A stretch of DNA of 64,000 nucleotides from Pycnopodia helianthoides. Its lineage: Eukaryota > Echinodermata > Asteroidea > Forcipulatida > Asteriidae. The stretch is taken from positions 21,404,135 through 21,468,134 of the forward strand of contig CM063246.1 in the NCBI GenBank assembly GCA_032158295.1. Reading direction: 5' to 3'. Below, piece after piece: positions 34,601-39,240 of the stretch. The notes below the pieces were generated by a model. It saw only the letters and a list, made by a program, of their open reading frames with translations. It searched no databases and was not told the origin of the DNA. How positions within the stretch are numbered: position 1 is the first letter of the stretch; each line of letters starts with the position of its first letter. The translations under genes were made by a program, and so were the position numbers.

Positions 34601-35304
34601 GTGTCAGCAGCGGCGGCACCAGACCTGTTAATCTGGGGGGCAAGAGGGGGGCGAACTTAAATTTAGGGGGGGCAAACTTAAATTTAGGGGGGCAAACAAA
34701 AGTCTATAATGTACTGTATAAGCCTACAATTCACTCTAGAAATAAGATTTTGCACTGTTTGTGCGAACTGCGTATACAATGGCTGCTTACGGTTTTGGGC
34801 AGACAATGCATTTCTATTTATAGCCGGAGATGGAAAGTGTATTGGGCTTTTTTGATGGTGCCAGCTAATTATGATGGATGAAATTGAATTTATTATTTAC
34901 AGCGCAAACAACATTGTAACAAATTGGGTGCAATGGTTTGGGATTAAACTCAATTTCCACCATCGGGGAAAAAACTGGGGGGGCAAACTGGGGGGGCAAA
35001 AAAAACAACTGGGGGGGTATTTGCCCCGTGCCCCCCCATTAGCGCCGCCGCTGAGTGTCAGGTGTTACTTGTCTGGACTTCTTCTGTTACACTAGTATAC
35101 CTGCTTATGTGTGTTGTGTTGGCATTTTGCCTTCGAGAAAGACTCTGCTAGGGTCGGAACGTCCCGCCATTAACTATTTTTGCCCTTTTTTGTTTAAAAT
35201 GGTTTACAGTTCGGCGAACCCTGAAGGGAGGCACTGGTCTTACGGAAGCAGAGAGCCGAGCCTTGGGCCTACATCCGGCATGCAAGGCCGGAGTTCAGGT
35301 TTGA
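1566..35304 (+). CDS. FHOD: FHOD-family formin, 3' part of gene (multi-exon, 5' end outside window)
   Basis: Formin that nucleates and elongates unbranched actin filaments; FHOD proteins act in stress fibres and sarcomeres. Joined exons encode roughly 1,050 residues: Ser/Arg-rich linker, charged coiled coil, acidic linker, FH1 with three proline blocks (profilin binding), full FH2, variable tail, and DAD. FHOD identity rests on recalled family motifs: [12 protein letters not shown] at the FH2 start, [51 protein letters not shown], and the PRERKR...RKSLRRTLK tail. It resembles vertebrate FHOD3 slightly more than FHOD1. The Ile of the TIW motif, which is functionally important in FH2 domains, is present. 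The DAD and basic tail imply release of autoinhibition by ROCK phosphorylation, as known for FHOD1. The DID-bearing N-terminus is missing, so the gene starts upstream. All introns are GT-AG and phases match, except for one frame break near 8129-8137. Confidence 0.95.
1974..2030 (+). CDS. FHOD: FHOD linker exon b (57 nt, phase 1-1)
   Basis: Acceptor TCACAG, donor gtatgt. It reads [19 protein letters not shown], a Ser/Thr-rich and presumably disordered linker. It is a symmetric phase-1 exon and so a candidate cassette exon. The intron before it (1617-1973) holds no recognisable feature. Confidence 0.7.
2031..2493 (+). other. intron, nothing recognised
   Basis: AT-rich intron sequence with good splice boundaries. 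I see no repeat array or coding signal in it. Confidence 0.7.
2494..2559 (+). CDS. FHOD: FHOD linker exon c, poly-Ser/poly-Arg (66 nt, phase 1-1)
   Basis: Acceptor ATCCAG, donor gtaagt. Translation is [21 protein letters not shown] with a final E. The five Ser followed by five Arg fits the basic, phosphorylatable linker of FHOD proteins between DID and coiled coil. It is symmetric phase 1-1. The shared VS...RRRR layout with exon a hints that the two exons arose by duplication. Confidence 0.8.
2822..3027. repeat. minisatellite, ~25-bp unit, about 8 copies
   Basis: The unit is AGAGAGGCGCTCTAAGGTCA followed by AATTC, repeated head to tail with small deletions. One copy carries an AATAAAAGTC insertion. 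A single related unit occurs at about 59650-59675. It lies in the intron after exon c. Confidence 0.9.
3455..3810 (-). mobile_element. TTAA-flanked MITE
   Basis: The 356-bp element is bounded by TTAA at 3451-3454 and 3811-3814. The ends AGGCAGTGGATAC and GTACATCCTGCCT form imperfect inverted repeats. Internal sequence matches 28091-28413 in reverse orientation (GAGCTCAATTGG and ACTTGGTGTATCTCAACATA type motifs). TTAA target duplication is the piggyBac habit, so a piggyBac-mobilised MITE is inferred. Confidence 0.8.
4028..4075 (+). CDS. FHOD: probable FHOD linker exon d (48 nt, phase 1-1)
   Basis: Acceptor GATATAG, donor gtaact. With the A left by exon c it reads [16 protein letters not shown] and leaves a phase-1 G. 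Frame fits both neighbours, but skipping it also keeps frame (exon c A + exon e GC gives Ser). The acceptor is only moderately pyrimidine-rich and no homology is recognised, so it may be an optional exon or a false call. Confidence 0.5.
4328..4499. mobile_element. possible MITE with GTGTTAGCCAG ends
   Basis: The left end GTGTTAGCCAG is mirrored by CTGGCTGACAC at the right end, with one mismatch. The interior repeats GGTGTCCAAA several times. No clear target duplication was found. It lies in the intron between exons d and e, where it creates a chance open frame. Confidence 0.4.
4584..4631 (+). CDS. FHOD: FHOD linker exon e (48 nt, phase 1-1)
   Basis: Acceptor CTGTCAG, donor gtgagt. It encodes [16 protein letters not shown] and leaves a T that makes Tyr with the next exon. 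The product is acidic and possibly helical. It is symmetric phase 1-1 and directly precedes the coiled-coil exon. Confidence 0.75.
4632..6988 (+). other. intron with CA microsatellite, repetitive low-complexity DNA and a SINE
   Basis: A (CA)n run lies near 4834-4853. Between about 4870 and 5230 the phrase GGGACC...ATTGTC recurs loosely, probably a decayed tandem repeat, and it yields a spurious open frame. A segment near 5950-6140 resembles the repeat unit upstream of the exon at 19959 (ACCAGACT ... AGCAAGATGGC). A tRNA-like SINE is at 6355-6505. Confidence 0.6.
6355..6505 (+). mobile_element. tRNA-derived SINE
   Basis: A pol III box A-like TGATCTAGCAGTTAAGG is followed by a perfect box B GGTTCGAATCC. 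The tail has GACTGGGAAAGCACAGTG and CACAGTGCTGG. The same tail order appears at 54888-54994, which shows dispersal. No intact tRNA cloverleaf is evident, so this is a SINE rather than a tRNA gene. Confidence 0.7.
6989..7279 (+). CDS. FHOD: FHOD coiled-coil exon (291 nt, phase 1-1)
   Basis: Acceptor CTTTGCAG. It starts [18 protein letters not shown] and runs on as an uninterrupted highly charged Arg/Glu/Lys helix to about DEKKD, then becomes a Ser/Pro-rich linker. This is the coiled coil expected N-terminal to FH1 in FHOD proteins. Two donors are possible, gtttag at 7274 and gtaatt at 7280, both phase 1. The second is closer to consensus and is chosen, adding Gly-Leu. Confidence 0.9.
7280..7735 (+). 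other. intron with a dispersed repeat
   Basis: Contains the inverted partner (7431-7502) of the repeat at 1109-1181. No other feature is seen. Confidence 0.6.
7736..8861 (+). CDS. FHOD: FHOD large exon: acidic linker, FH1, start of FH2 (frame broken near 8135)
   Basis: Acceptor AATGCAG, donor gtaagc, entering at phase 1 and leaving at phase 0. It begins [13 protein letters not shown] and continues as an acidic Ser/Pro-rich linker. At about 8129-8137 the frame must gain one base: QLQK continues as [17 protein letters not shown] in the other frame, while the original frame stops at 8190. FH1 spans about 8535-8655, with proline blocks of five, five and six around Gly/Met spacers. FH2 begins about 8688 with [12 protein letters not shown], then ETIWGTL (conserved Ile-Trp) and [16 protein letters not shown]. 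With one base restored, the exon length fits its flanking phases exactly, which supports a sequencing or assembly deletion rather than a real mutation. Confidence 0.95.
9940..10003 (+). mobile_element. tRNA-derived SINE fragment
   Basis: GTTAATCCGAAGTCGCAGG and GGTTCAAGTCC (box B) are followed by a TCAATTTGTCTTTGTTCAAC tail. The same tail occurs inverted at 11997-12119 and 12803-12900. Only the 3' part is clear. Confidence 0.6.
10397..10402 (+). other. speculative 6-nt microexon (Asp-Gln)
   Basis: GACCAG lies between a CCACAG acceptor preceded by over 100 nt of pyrimidines and a gttagt donor. It is in phase 0 and would add Asp-Gln between ILQK and KILE inside FH2. The FHOD1 spacing recalled from the family fits without it, so this would be an optional exon if real. 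Confidence 0.15.
10563..10863. mobile_element. TIR element carrying an expanded 12-bp repeat
   Basis: The ends are GCCCTTTTCAAAACC and its inverted partner TTTTGAAAAGGGC. The interior (about 10660-10850) is a tandem array of a roughly 12-bp unit, GCCAGATCCTAA with variants, about 15 copies. A short element with closely similar ends but no array lies at 53876-54016, so the array probably expanded inside one copy. Confidence 0.65.
11138..11375. repeat. tandem duplication, ~119-bp unit, two copies
   Basis: AGATTTATAAACAAT recurs at 11138 and 11256, each time followed by CCATGGCTATTTTATTAAC and TGTTTGCTC. The copies have drifted, including an expanded GT run in the second copy, so the duplication is not recent. 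Confidence 0.8.
11812..11970 (+). CDS. FHOD: FHOD FH2 exon 2 (159 nt, phase 0-0)
   Basis: Acceptor CCTCGCAG, donor gtaaac. It encodes [20 protein letters not shown], then [20 protein letters not shown] and [13 protein letters not shown]. The VLDPKRSN-(x)-INIAL motif is diagnostic of formin FH2 domains and closest to FHOD. In FH2 structures this part follows the lasso/linker and begins the knob region. Confidence 0.95.
11997..12119 (-). mobile_element. tRNA-derived SINE
   Basis: On the minus strand it reads CTCAGTTGGTAGAGCGCCGG (box A), then GGTTCAAATCCCGC (box B), then the TCAATTTGTCTTTGTTCAAC tail. It is the best tRNA-like copy of this family in the window. It sits in the 387-nt intron between FH2 exons 2 and 3. 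Confidence 0.75.
12358..12540 (+). CDS. FHOD: FHOD FH2 exon 3 (183 nt, phase 0-0)
   Basis: Acceptor GTTTACAG, donor gtaacc. It encodes 61 residues starting [18 protein letters not shown], with [20 protein letters not shown] and [24 protein letters not shown] is a strong FHOD signature. No residue loss is apparent relative to the recalled family pattern. Confidence 0.95.
12803..12900 (-). mobile_element. tRNA-derived SINE
   Basis: A diverged minus-strand copy of the 11997-12119 family: GGTTCAAACCC box B, CCGGCATGTTAACC, and the TCAATTTGTCTTGGTTCACC tail. It is located in the intron before FH2 exon 4. Confidence 0.7.
13137..13256 (+). CDS. FHOD: FHOD FH2 exon 4 with GNFLN motif (120 nt, phase 0-0)
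   Basis: Acceptor CCTACAG, donor gtgagt. Translation is [20 protein letters not shown] followed by [26 protein letters not shown] is the most conserved FH2 motif and lies at the knob/coiled-coil transition. The exon ends exactly after NGAQ. Confidence 0.97.
13257..13654 (+). other. intron, C/T-rich 3' end
   Basis: A 398-nt intron whose last 50 bases are almost entirely pyrimidine (13605-13650). No repeat or coding content is recognised. Confidence 0.7.
13655..13816 (+). CDS. FHOD: FHOD FH2 exon 5 (162 nt, phase 0-0)
   Basis: Acceptor CTAACAG, donor gtatgt. It encodes [40 protein letters not shown] and [14 protein letters not shown]. It matches the FHOD pattern of [20 protein letters not shown] with conservative changes. 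It forms part of the FH2 coiled-coil/post region helices. Confidence 0.96.
14221..14400. repeat. tandem duplication, 96 and 84 bp
   Basis: ATATGTGACGATGATACTAG starts both copies (14221 and 14317) and both end TTAAAAGTTATTG. The first carries an additional GTTAATTGAAAA that the second lacks. Near identity indicates a young duplication within the intron after FH2 exon 5. The rest of this 936-nt intron shows nothing else. Confidence 0.9.
14753..14868 (+). CDS. FHOD: FHOD FH2 exon 6 (116 nt, phase 0-2)
   Basis: Acceptor TAACAG, donor gtacag. It encodes [20 protein letters not shown] then [18 protein letters not shown], leaving AG for the next codon (Arg). The VDF-L--NL--ME--C--SW-HL pattern matches FHOD3. 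Confidence 0.95.
15140..15958. repeat. minisatellite, 21-bp unit, >30 copies
   Basis: The unit is close to GATGCCTGGTCATAGGGCAT plus one base. Because 21 is a multiple of three it is open in several frames and reads as an MPGHRAL-type heptad, but nothing suggests translation and it lies inside a 2.2-kb intron. Copies near the 5' edge carry deletions, and part of the array (around 15340-15540) repeats as a higher-order block. Confidence 0.95.
16769..16888. mobile_element. MITE with GTGTCTGAATTG ends
   Basis: It starts GTGTCTGAATTGGTGGCTACG and ends with inverted CGTAGCCGTAGCCGCGATTT. The centre shares AGGACTTCCTTAGCAACAC with the related double element at 31158-31400. Terminal inverted repeats are about 20 bp and imperfect. 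Confidence 0.65.
17063..17137 (+). CDS. FHOD: FHOD FH2 exon 7 (75 nt, phase 2-2)
   Basis: Acceptor CTTTCAG, donor gtatga. With AG from the previous exon it reads [21 protein letters not shown] and RVMN, leaving AG for another Arg. It corresponds to the FHOD stretch FLKDCAERIIILKIVHRR. Confidence 0.95.
17280..17626 (+). mobile_element. TTAA-flanked MITE
   Basis: A 347-bp element between TTAA at 17276-17279 and 17627-17630. Its ends are AGGTATAGTACAC and GTGTACAGGGCCT. It is about 90 percent similar by eye to 57749-58104, including an internal palindrome TTTTTATCACGCGTGATAAA. It sits in the intron after FH2 exon 7. Confidence 0.85.
18223..18415 (+). CDS. FHOD: FHOD FH2 exon 8, C-terminal FH2 (193 nt, phase 2-0)
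   Basis: Acceptor CTCGACAG after a C-rich tract, donor gtgcgt. It encodes [41 protein letters not shown] and [20 protein letters not shown], then [17 protein letters not shown] and TRGKMIT close the FH2 domain in FHOD proteins. Confidence 0.96.
18416..18480 (+). promoter_or_regulatory. G-rich tract just inside an intron
   Basis: Starting 30 bases after the donor, 18445-18472 is nearly all G in runs of three or more separated by single A. G-triplet clusters near donors act as splicing enhancers in animals, and the tract could fold as a G-quadruplex in the pre-mRNA. That role is inferred. Confidence 0.4.
18896..19010 (-). mobile_element. tRNA-like SINE, diverged
   Basis: On the minus strand, GGTTCAAGTCCCGC (box B) follows a degraded box A region. 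The flank CAAGTAATAAACCACAAG resembles the flank of 11997-12119. Assignment is tentative. Confidence 0.45.
19562..19958 (+). repeat. tandem repeat that duplicates the 3' splice site of the next exon
   Basis: Three successive units each end in TTTGTAG|AATCT-AACCTT: junctions fall at 19620/19621, 19800/19801 and 19958/19959, spaced 180 and 158 bp. Only the last continues into the FHOD coding sequence. Shared interior includes GGTACCA, ATGGCTGCACTGTC and ATGTTCCCTGT. The earlier two act as decoy acceptors in sequence terms. Using the 19801 site would add 158 nt and shift the frame to a stop. Confidence 0.85.
19959..20082 (+). CDS. FHOD: FHOD post-FH2 tail exon (124 nt, phase 0-1)
   Basis: Acceptor CTTTGTAG, donor gtaagt. 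It encodes [20 protein letters not shown] and [20 protein letters not shown], then Leu and a phase-1 G. K-ALLKN aligns with the FHOD3 MKAVLKT stretch. The rest is a variable linker between FH2 and DAD. Confidence 0.9.
20515..20660 (+). mobile_element. SINE-like segment with box B
   Basis: GGGTTCGAGTCCGGGCAG matches pol III box B and is followed by TTTGTCCTTGAGCAAGACAC, a phrase widespread in metazoan SINE bodies. Box A is not clear. Confidence 0.45.
20688..20885. mobile_element. fold-back related to Penelope-like element ends
   Basis: The left arm (20717-20793) and right arm (20804-20882) are inverted copies containing GGTAGTGG, TTAAAAAAGTGCATG and GAGCTTTCG. The lead-in ATAGCCGTGTTAGTCTG followed by a TACGAAAGCTCATG-type motif matches sequence that I recall recurring in many animal Penelope-like retroelement termini. 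The motif GTAG...CTACGAAAGC resembles the stem II/GAAA part of a hammerhead ribozyme, with the CUGAUGA core damaged. Confidence 0.55.
25865..26109. mobile_element. palindromic MITE, GGGCCC family
   Basis: The ends GGGCCCAATTTCATAGAGC and GCTCTATGAAATTGGGCCC are perfect inverted repeats. The inversion continues inward through GCTTAGCA...TGCTGAGCA and AAAAACAGG...CCTGTTTTT, so most of the 245 bp can form one hairpin. No protein is encoded. Confidence 0.85.
26160..26270 (+). mobile_element. Penelope-like 3' terminal fragment
   Basis: CTTCTGTTACAC ... TTTATGTGTGTTGTG ... GAGAAAGACTCCAATGGGGT ... CATTAACTATTTT matches 35086-35191 at most positions. This class of sequence (AGAAAGACTC...GGGTCGGAACGTC) is frequent at invertebrate retroelement ends. 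Class assignment is inferred. Confidence 0.45.
26687..26782 (+). CDS. FHOD: FHOD tail exon, acidic (96 nt, phase 1-1)
   Basis: Acceptor CCCCGTTAG, donor gtataa. It reads [21 protein letters not shown] then [11 protein letters not shown] and leaves G. It is Asp/Ser-rich and compositionally like the variable FHOD segment upstream of the DAD. The alternative acceptor at the following CAG gives an in-frame stop, so this start is preferred. Symmetric phases make it a potential cassette. Confidence 0.85.
28091..28413 (+). mobile_element. TTAA-flanked MITE
   Basis: A 323-bp element between TTAA at 28087-28090 and 28414-28417. The ends are AGACACTGGACACC and GTGTCCAGTGCCT. It is related in plan and internal motifs to 3455-3810 and, more distantly, to 17280-17626. 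Confidence 0.85.
29273..29990. repeat. minisatellite, 20-bp unit, about 30 copies
   Basis: The unit is GTCGAGTCTGAGTCCTCAGT. The core at 29340-29800 is highly regular, with blocks of variant units (TTGAG, CAAG, CTAG, CGAGAC) recurring in the same order, so segmental expansions occurred. Both flanks degrade gradually. Confidence 0.97.
31158..31400. mobile_element. double MITE with GTGTCTGAATTG ends
   Basis: Two tandem head-to-tail halves each contain TGTGGCTACAGCTACTGCTG, GTCCTTAGCAA and TCGTAGCCGTAGCTGCCAA. The outer ends GTGTCTGAATTG and CAATTCGGATTTTG are inverted. A single-unit relative is at 16769-16888. Confidence 0.7.
31505..31700 (+). mobile_element. SINE-like segment
   Basis: GGGTTCGCATCCCGGCTGG resembles box B with one change and is followed by ATTGTGTCCTGGAGCCATC. 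Only the box B half is recognisable. Confidence 0.35.
31848..32085 (-). pseudogene. degraded retrotransposon C-terminal coding fragment
   Basis: On the minus strand, frame-broken translation contains [20 protein letters not shown] and, further on, [13 protein letters not shown]. These match the pattern (W-V---VVPVVIGALGT...LG-A-ILRK-L) found at the ends of many invertebrate non-LTR retrotransposon proteins. Frames shift between the blocks, so the copy is dead. An ATT-rich microsatellite (about 32089-32177) abuts it. Confidence 0.6.
32089..32177. repeat. ATT microsatellite
   Basis: ATTATTATTAATAA blocks alternate with ATCATT, partly in a 24-bp higher-order unit. It adjoins the retroelement fragment at 31848-32085. 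Confidence 0.9.
32342..32385. repeat. poly-C runs
   Basis: A run of about 20 C is followed by CGTATGCAAAT and another run of about 12 C, so the segment CCCC-TATGCA is duplicated. These runs are prone to length errors in sequencing. Confidence 0.8.
32728..33113. mobile_element. decayed TTAA-flanked MITE
   Basis: It is flanked by TTAA at 32724-32727 and 33114-33117. The left end TATACGGGATTGGTA matches the left end of 57749-58104, and the right part shares AGCCCAAATTTTCAC and ACGTATATGGTTG motifs with 3455-3810. Heavily diverged. Confidence 0.55.
33185..33363. mobile_element. palindromic MITE, GGGCCC family
   Basis: The ends GGGCCAAATTTCATAGAGCTG and CAGCTCTATGAAATTGGGCCC are inverted. The interior has GCTAAGCAGAAATGAGCAGG. 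It is closest to 62893-63086. Confidence 0.85.
33952..34098 (+). CDS. FHOD: FHOD DAD exon (147 nt, phase 1-1)
   Basis: Acceptor CGTCGTCAG, donor gtgagc. It encodes [36 protein letters not shown] and [13 protein letters not shown], leaving [12 protein letters not shown] is the amphipathic DAD helix (family: DEIMD-LV-SA) that binds the DID and holds the protein inactive. The basic run after it is the regulatory region. The exon ends between RKS and LRRT. Confidence 0.96.
34608..35053. mobile_element. hAT-type MITE with 8-bp target duplication
   Basis: The 446-bp element begins CAGCGGCGGC and ends GCCGCCGCTG. It is flanked on both sides by an identical AGTGTCAG (34600-34607 and 35054-35061). 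An 8-bp duplication and CAG...CTG termini are the hAT signature. The interior has GGGGGGCAAACTTAAATTT repeats and no transposase. It lies in the last FHOD intron. Confidence 0.9.
35086..35191 (+). mobile_element. Penelope-like 3' terminal fragment next to last exon
   Basis: Matches 26160-26270: CTTCTGTTACAC, TTATGTGTGTTGTG, GAGAAAGACTCTGCTAGGGT, CATTAACTATTTT. It ends about 18 bases before the splice acceptor at 35209. Confidence 0.5.
35210..35304 (+). CDS. FHOD: FHOD terminal coding exon (stop TGA)
   Basis: Acceptor GGTTTACAG. With the C from the DAD exon it reads [21 protein letters not shown] then [10 protein letters not shown] and stops at 35302-35304. LRRTLK-G and ARALGL match the FHOD C-terminus. 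Thr in RRT is the position equivalent to human FHOD1 T1141, a known ROCK site. Confidence 0.96.
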
Positions 35305-38300
35305 TTTCCAGACAAAAATTCCAGGGCGATCTTGGAAGACACTCTTGGTGTTGATGATGGTGACCCACATAGTGGTGTTTTTTACCTTGAAGGGAGGTAA
35401 GCTGAGGGGTGGCACTTTGGGCAGTTGCATCCGAGAGAGAGAAAACAAACTTGCCCTTGGTCAAGCGTTGTCAGGCCAGCTTGGGCAAAACAGATTCATT
35501 GCCGTCCAGAGCCTGTCCCGATTGGGGTATACTGTTATCCCGGTTGGACCCTACCTCCCCCAATGAGGGTATCAGTGGTTCCTGATCAGGAAAACCTATG
35601 AGTGGAGTGATACCTGCTGCAGAGACTGTTAAAGTTGAAATGGCATTCTGTAAAGATCTCAGACTTTAAGGTATCATTGATAACGTCATCAAATCCAACA
35701 TTACAGAATCGTATCTTCAAAAAGAACTCTAATTGGTATCGAAAAAAAGCTGCGATCAAAACTAAAAAGGAAAAGATGAGATTTATTAGTCGTAACTCAT
35801 CTGTTAAGCTAAAAGACTGACGGGAACCAGTGATAATTGATTTACCGGCCACAGCCATTCCAGAGTGACACTAGCGGCCTTCTCGTTTGTAAAGCCTGCC
35901 CTCATTAGGATGCGTGCTCTGCTCTATGTAAGTCTGGTGTCCTGCCAATGTGTGCACAGAGAGAAGAGAGTTGTTAACAAGTTGCCTGACTTTCGAAGCG
36001 AAATCACGGAATGAAATTATCTATGGAGATGGAGGCTCGTGCCTTTTACTGATATATGCAAACAAGAGAAAAAAGCAAGAAAACGCAAAAAAAAAGTGCA
36101 AAATATTTTTTCAATACATTTTATTGCTTATAGTATTTATGTCTTGTGGAATACGGTTCTGTAAAGAAATCTTGCTGTCTAGTGACATCGTCTTAAAAAA
36201 AATTAATTAGTAGATAACTCTTTAAGGCTTATTATTTCACAAAAAATGTCATTGTTGTTTGGCACCTCCTTTGTTTTTTAATAGTGTGTGATTACTGGCC
36301 GTTTATGATCAGTTTTAAAGATGTTTTTTAGTGTAAATTTACCCATTTTAAATCATTTAGATTAGCATTAGTTAATCTATTAATAATTCAACAAACCCAG
36401 TCCCTTTATTCTTTTGTTCAGGATCCCAAGGTAATTGCAGACAATCAAACGGTTCGTTTCTTTCACAGTTTAGACTTTTTGTACTTGTAAATATATCTAG
36501 CAGTCTCAACAGAAAACAATTGTTCTCTCGTTAAAAGGAAAATTTGCATTTTTTTTTCAAATTCTGGGCAGTTCACTATTTATTTTTTATACCATTTTTG
36601 GACTATTTAAATATGCATATGTATCACTTTGAGAAGAAAAAATAAGCACAAACAGAAAAAGACCAGTAAAATTTGTGTTTTTAGAAAAGTGAAGGTTTTA
36701 AATGCATTGCCATGGCATTGTGCCTTGCAAATGGCATGTTATTCTAATCGGAAAATTTATCTCTACTTTTAGACTCAGACAAGGTCAATGGCGAAGGTTT
36801 TTTTTTTAAATTTCCTTTTTACAGTTTTGTCAACAACATGAAATAACAATCCATTTCTTGAAGACTTGACACACTATGAAAGTCTGCATTGGAAATCGGC
36901 AAAACAGGTTTTTGGATGTAATAGTTATCTGTTAAATCAGAGCTGCAATTTTACTTTCATGGTTTCTTCGTGATTGATTATTTTAATCCAATGAATTAGG
37001 TCACAAAAGCAGGCATGCTATTTTTCCTACTTTAGTTTTTATAGTGCTCAGACAGATCTTTAAAATTGTTGTTCAAAAAGCCTGAAAAGTCTATATAGGC
37101 CTAAACCATTATTGTACATTGTAGGTATGTACATTGTAGGCCAGCCCTTGTACCAAATCAAATATGTTTTTACTTTTTTTTTTTTCGAGAGCCAAATATC
37201 CAGCCTGCAAAAAGGGTTTCCATAGAAATGTAATTCCTACCAAGGAAACAAACTTAAAAGTAATGTAATTTTTTTGGGTCACAATGAGTTCAACTACACT
37301 AAAAAATACCATCTTTACTATATATTGTTGTAATGTTTGGCCCACATGTACTTTGTGCTCGTTTGTAGAGAGGACTTCATGTGATTTACTACCAAATTCT
37401 CTTGTATTTTAAGAGAAACTTACCCCCCCCCCGTCCAACAAAAATTAATACTCAAAATGCACAGCCCGATACTTTGTGCATACAAATACCTACTCTTGCT
37501 ATGTTTCTTTATCCTGAATCTGCACAATTTTATTTCATTAAGAATACCTTTTAGATTGAGGAAAGTTGACGAATATCCACAAATCGCCCAGTGCTTTCTT
37601 TTTGAAGCGCAATCTGAATCGAAGAATGACCTAGCTTTATCAAATTACCCCAAGAGCAATGGTGTCATAATTTCATTGACTACTTGTTTTGTGGCTTATT
37701 CCTTCAATCTAAACATGACAAAGAACCATGATAAACTGCAACAATGTTTTCAATTCTGAAGGAGTTGTTTACATACCGGTTTTTTTTCCTTAACCCGACC
37801 ATCCAAAGAACGAAAAGAGAAAGTACACGGACAAAAAAAAGGGGGAACACACCCAAACAAAACCGCCCCGATAAAGTTACACTGCCTCCGAATGGTGCCC
37901 CGCACATCTCTTTGTACCTCATCGGTTCTGATGACGTCAATAGAGCGTGGTCTTCTAAGGGATAGGTTGTAGGTTTCATACTGTGGGGGTAAGGTATCAG
38001 ACGTATTATGTTCCACCTCTATGGGATGTGGGTTGAGACGGCTAATCAATAGCATTGTTCGGACCCCCCCTCCTTCCCAACGGCTATCGTTTTCCCGCCT
38101 AAATGTATTCAGACATCTTATACACAAGCAGACAACTGATGTATTTGTTTGCAAATGTATGTTTTTGCACTGTCGGCAATATCGGATAGATCGAATGTAC
38201 AGTTTAAGATTAGATGAATGCTTAAAGGGTTGGGACATAGTCTCAAATGTTTCAATTTAATTTAGTGCGGCGAATTAAGATTGCTGAAACAAATTGTTAT

Positions 38301-39240
38301 TGTTTTTTAGCTGTACCATTTTGGGACATGCGTACAAGTCGATTTTACGATTGCACAAAAAAGGGCGATGTGTTGAAAAAAAGGAATACACCGAATATGT
38401 GTGGGTTTGTTTATTGTTGTTGTCAAAGCTTACAATGTTTGTCAACAGCACTTGCAATCCGGATAAAATATGAGGCACTTTCTGCAGTAATTATGTCACC
38501 GGCCTATTGTTGTGCCATTACTTAAATAATGCAATACACATTAGTAACACGTGACTTGACGGGTGAACGTACTGTGTTGTGGGCTTTCCAACCCCCGGGC
38601 AGCCATTTTGACTTTGTTGTACACAGGTAGATGACTGCCAGCTCGAGGCTCGTTTCTAAAAGCAGACTGGTCCCCTTTTGGATACTCCCTTTTTAGAGTG
38701 TATCTTCCAAAGAAAAAGGGAACAAGACACGTGCCGCGAAGTCCAAAAACAGGCCTCGGGTATCGTTAGCGGTCAAACACTTTAATTCGAATCCCCTCCG
38801 AAAGCAGAAGGTAAAATATCCCCGTGTGTTTTTTCCCCTCTCAAAAAAGTACAAGTTTACAAACGTCCACGCTTGCTCTTTAACAGGAAGTTTCTTCCAA
38901 ATTGGTGTCTTTAGGATTTGGGCTATTTTTGTTGCAAATATGGAACATGTTAAGCCGCTAAATTGACCCAGAAATCATCTATCCGTGAGAAAATCAAATT
39001 TGTTGAACGTTCACACGTGGGAAATCTTCTAGGAGACCTCATAAATTTGGACAATCAAAAACCCATACCCTTCTTGTCCGCCGTCTTAATATAATTCATT
39101 TGGGCTTATCCGTAGGAGCCGGGTAAATATTTGCGTGGTGTTAACTCCAACCATAGAAATTAGACAAAATTTATTTAGAATCGTGTATTCTTAAAGCCAC
39201 TGCCCGCTGCGCAGCATGCAGTAGACGTTAGAATAATAAA
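35305..39240 (+). other. 3' flank: probable 3' UTR then noncoding DNA
   Basis: No other exon is recognised. The first canonical AATAAA on the plus strand after the stop is at 35305+3930, that is 39235-39240. Variant signals (AATATA, AGTAAA) occur earlier, so the transcript end cannot be placed. The sequence is AT-rich with scattered chance open frames on both strands. Confidence 0.45.
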
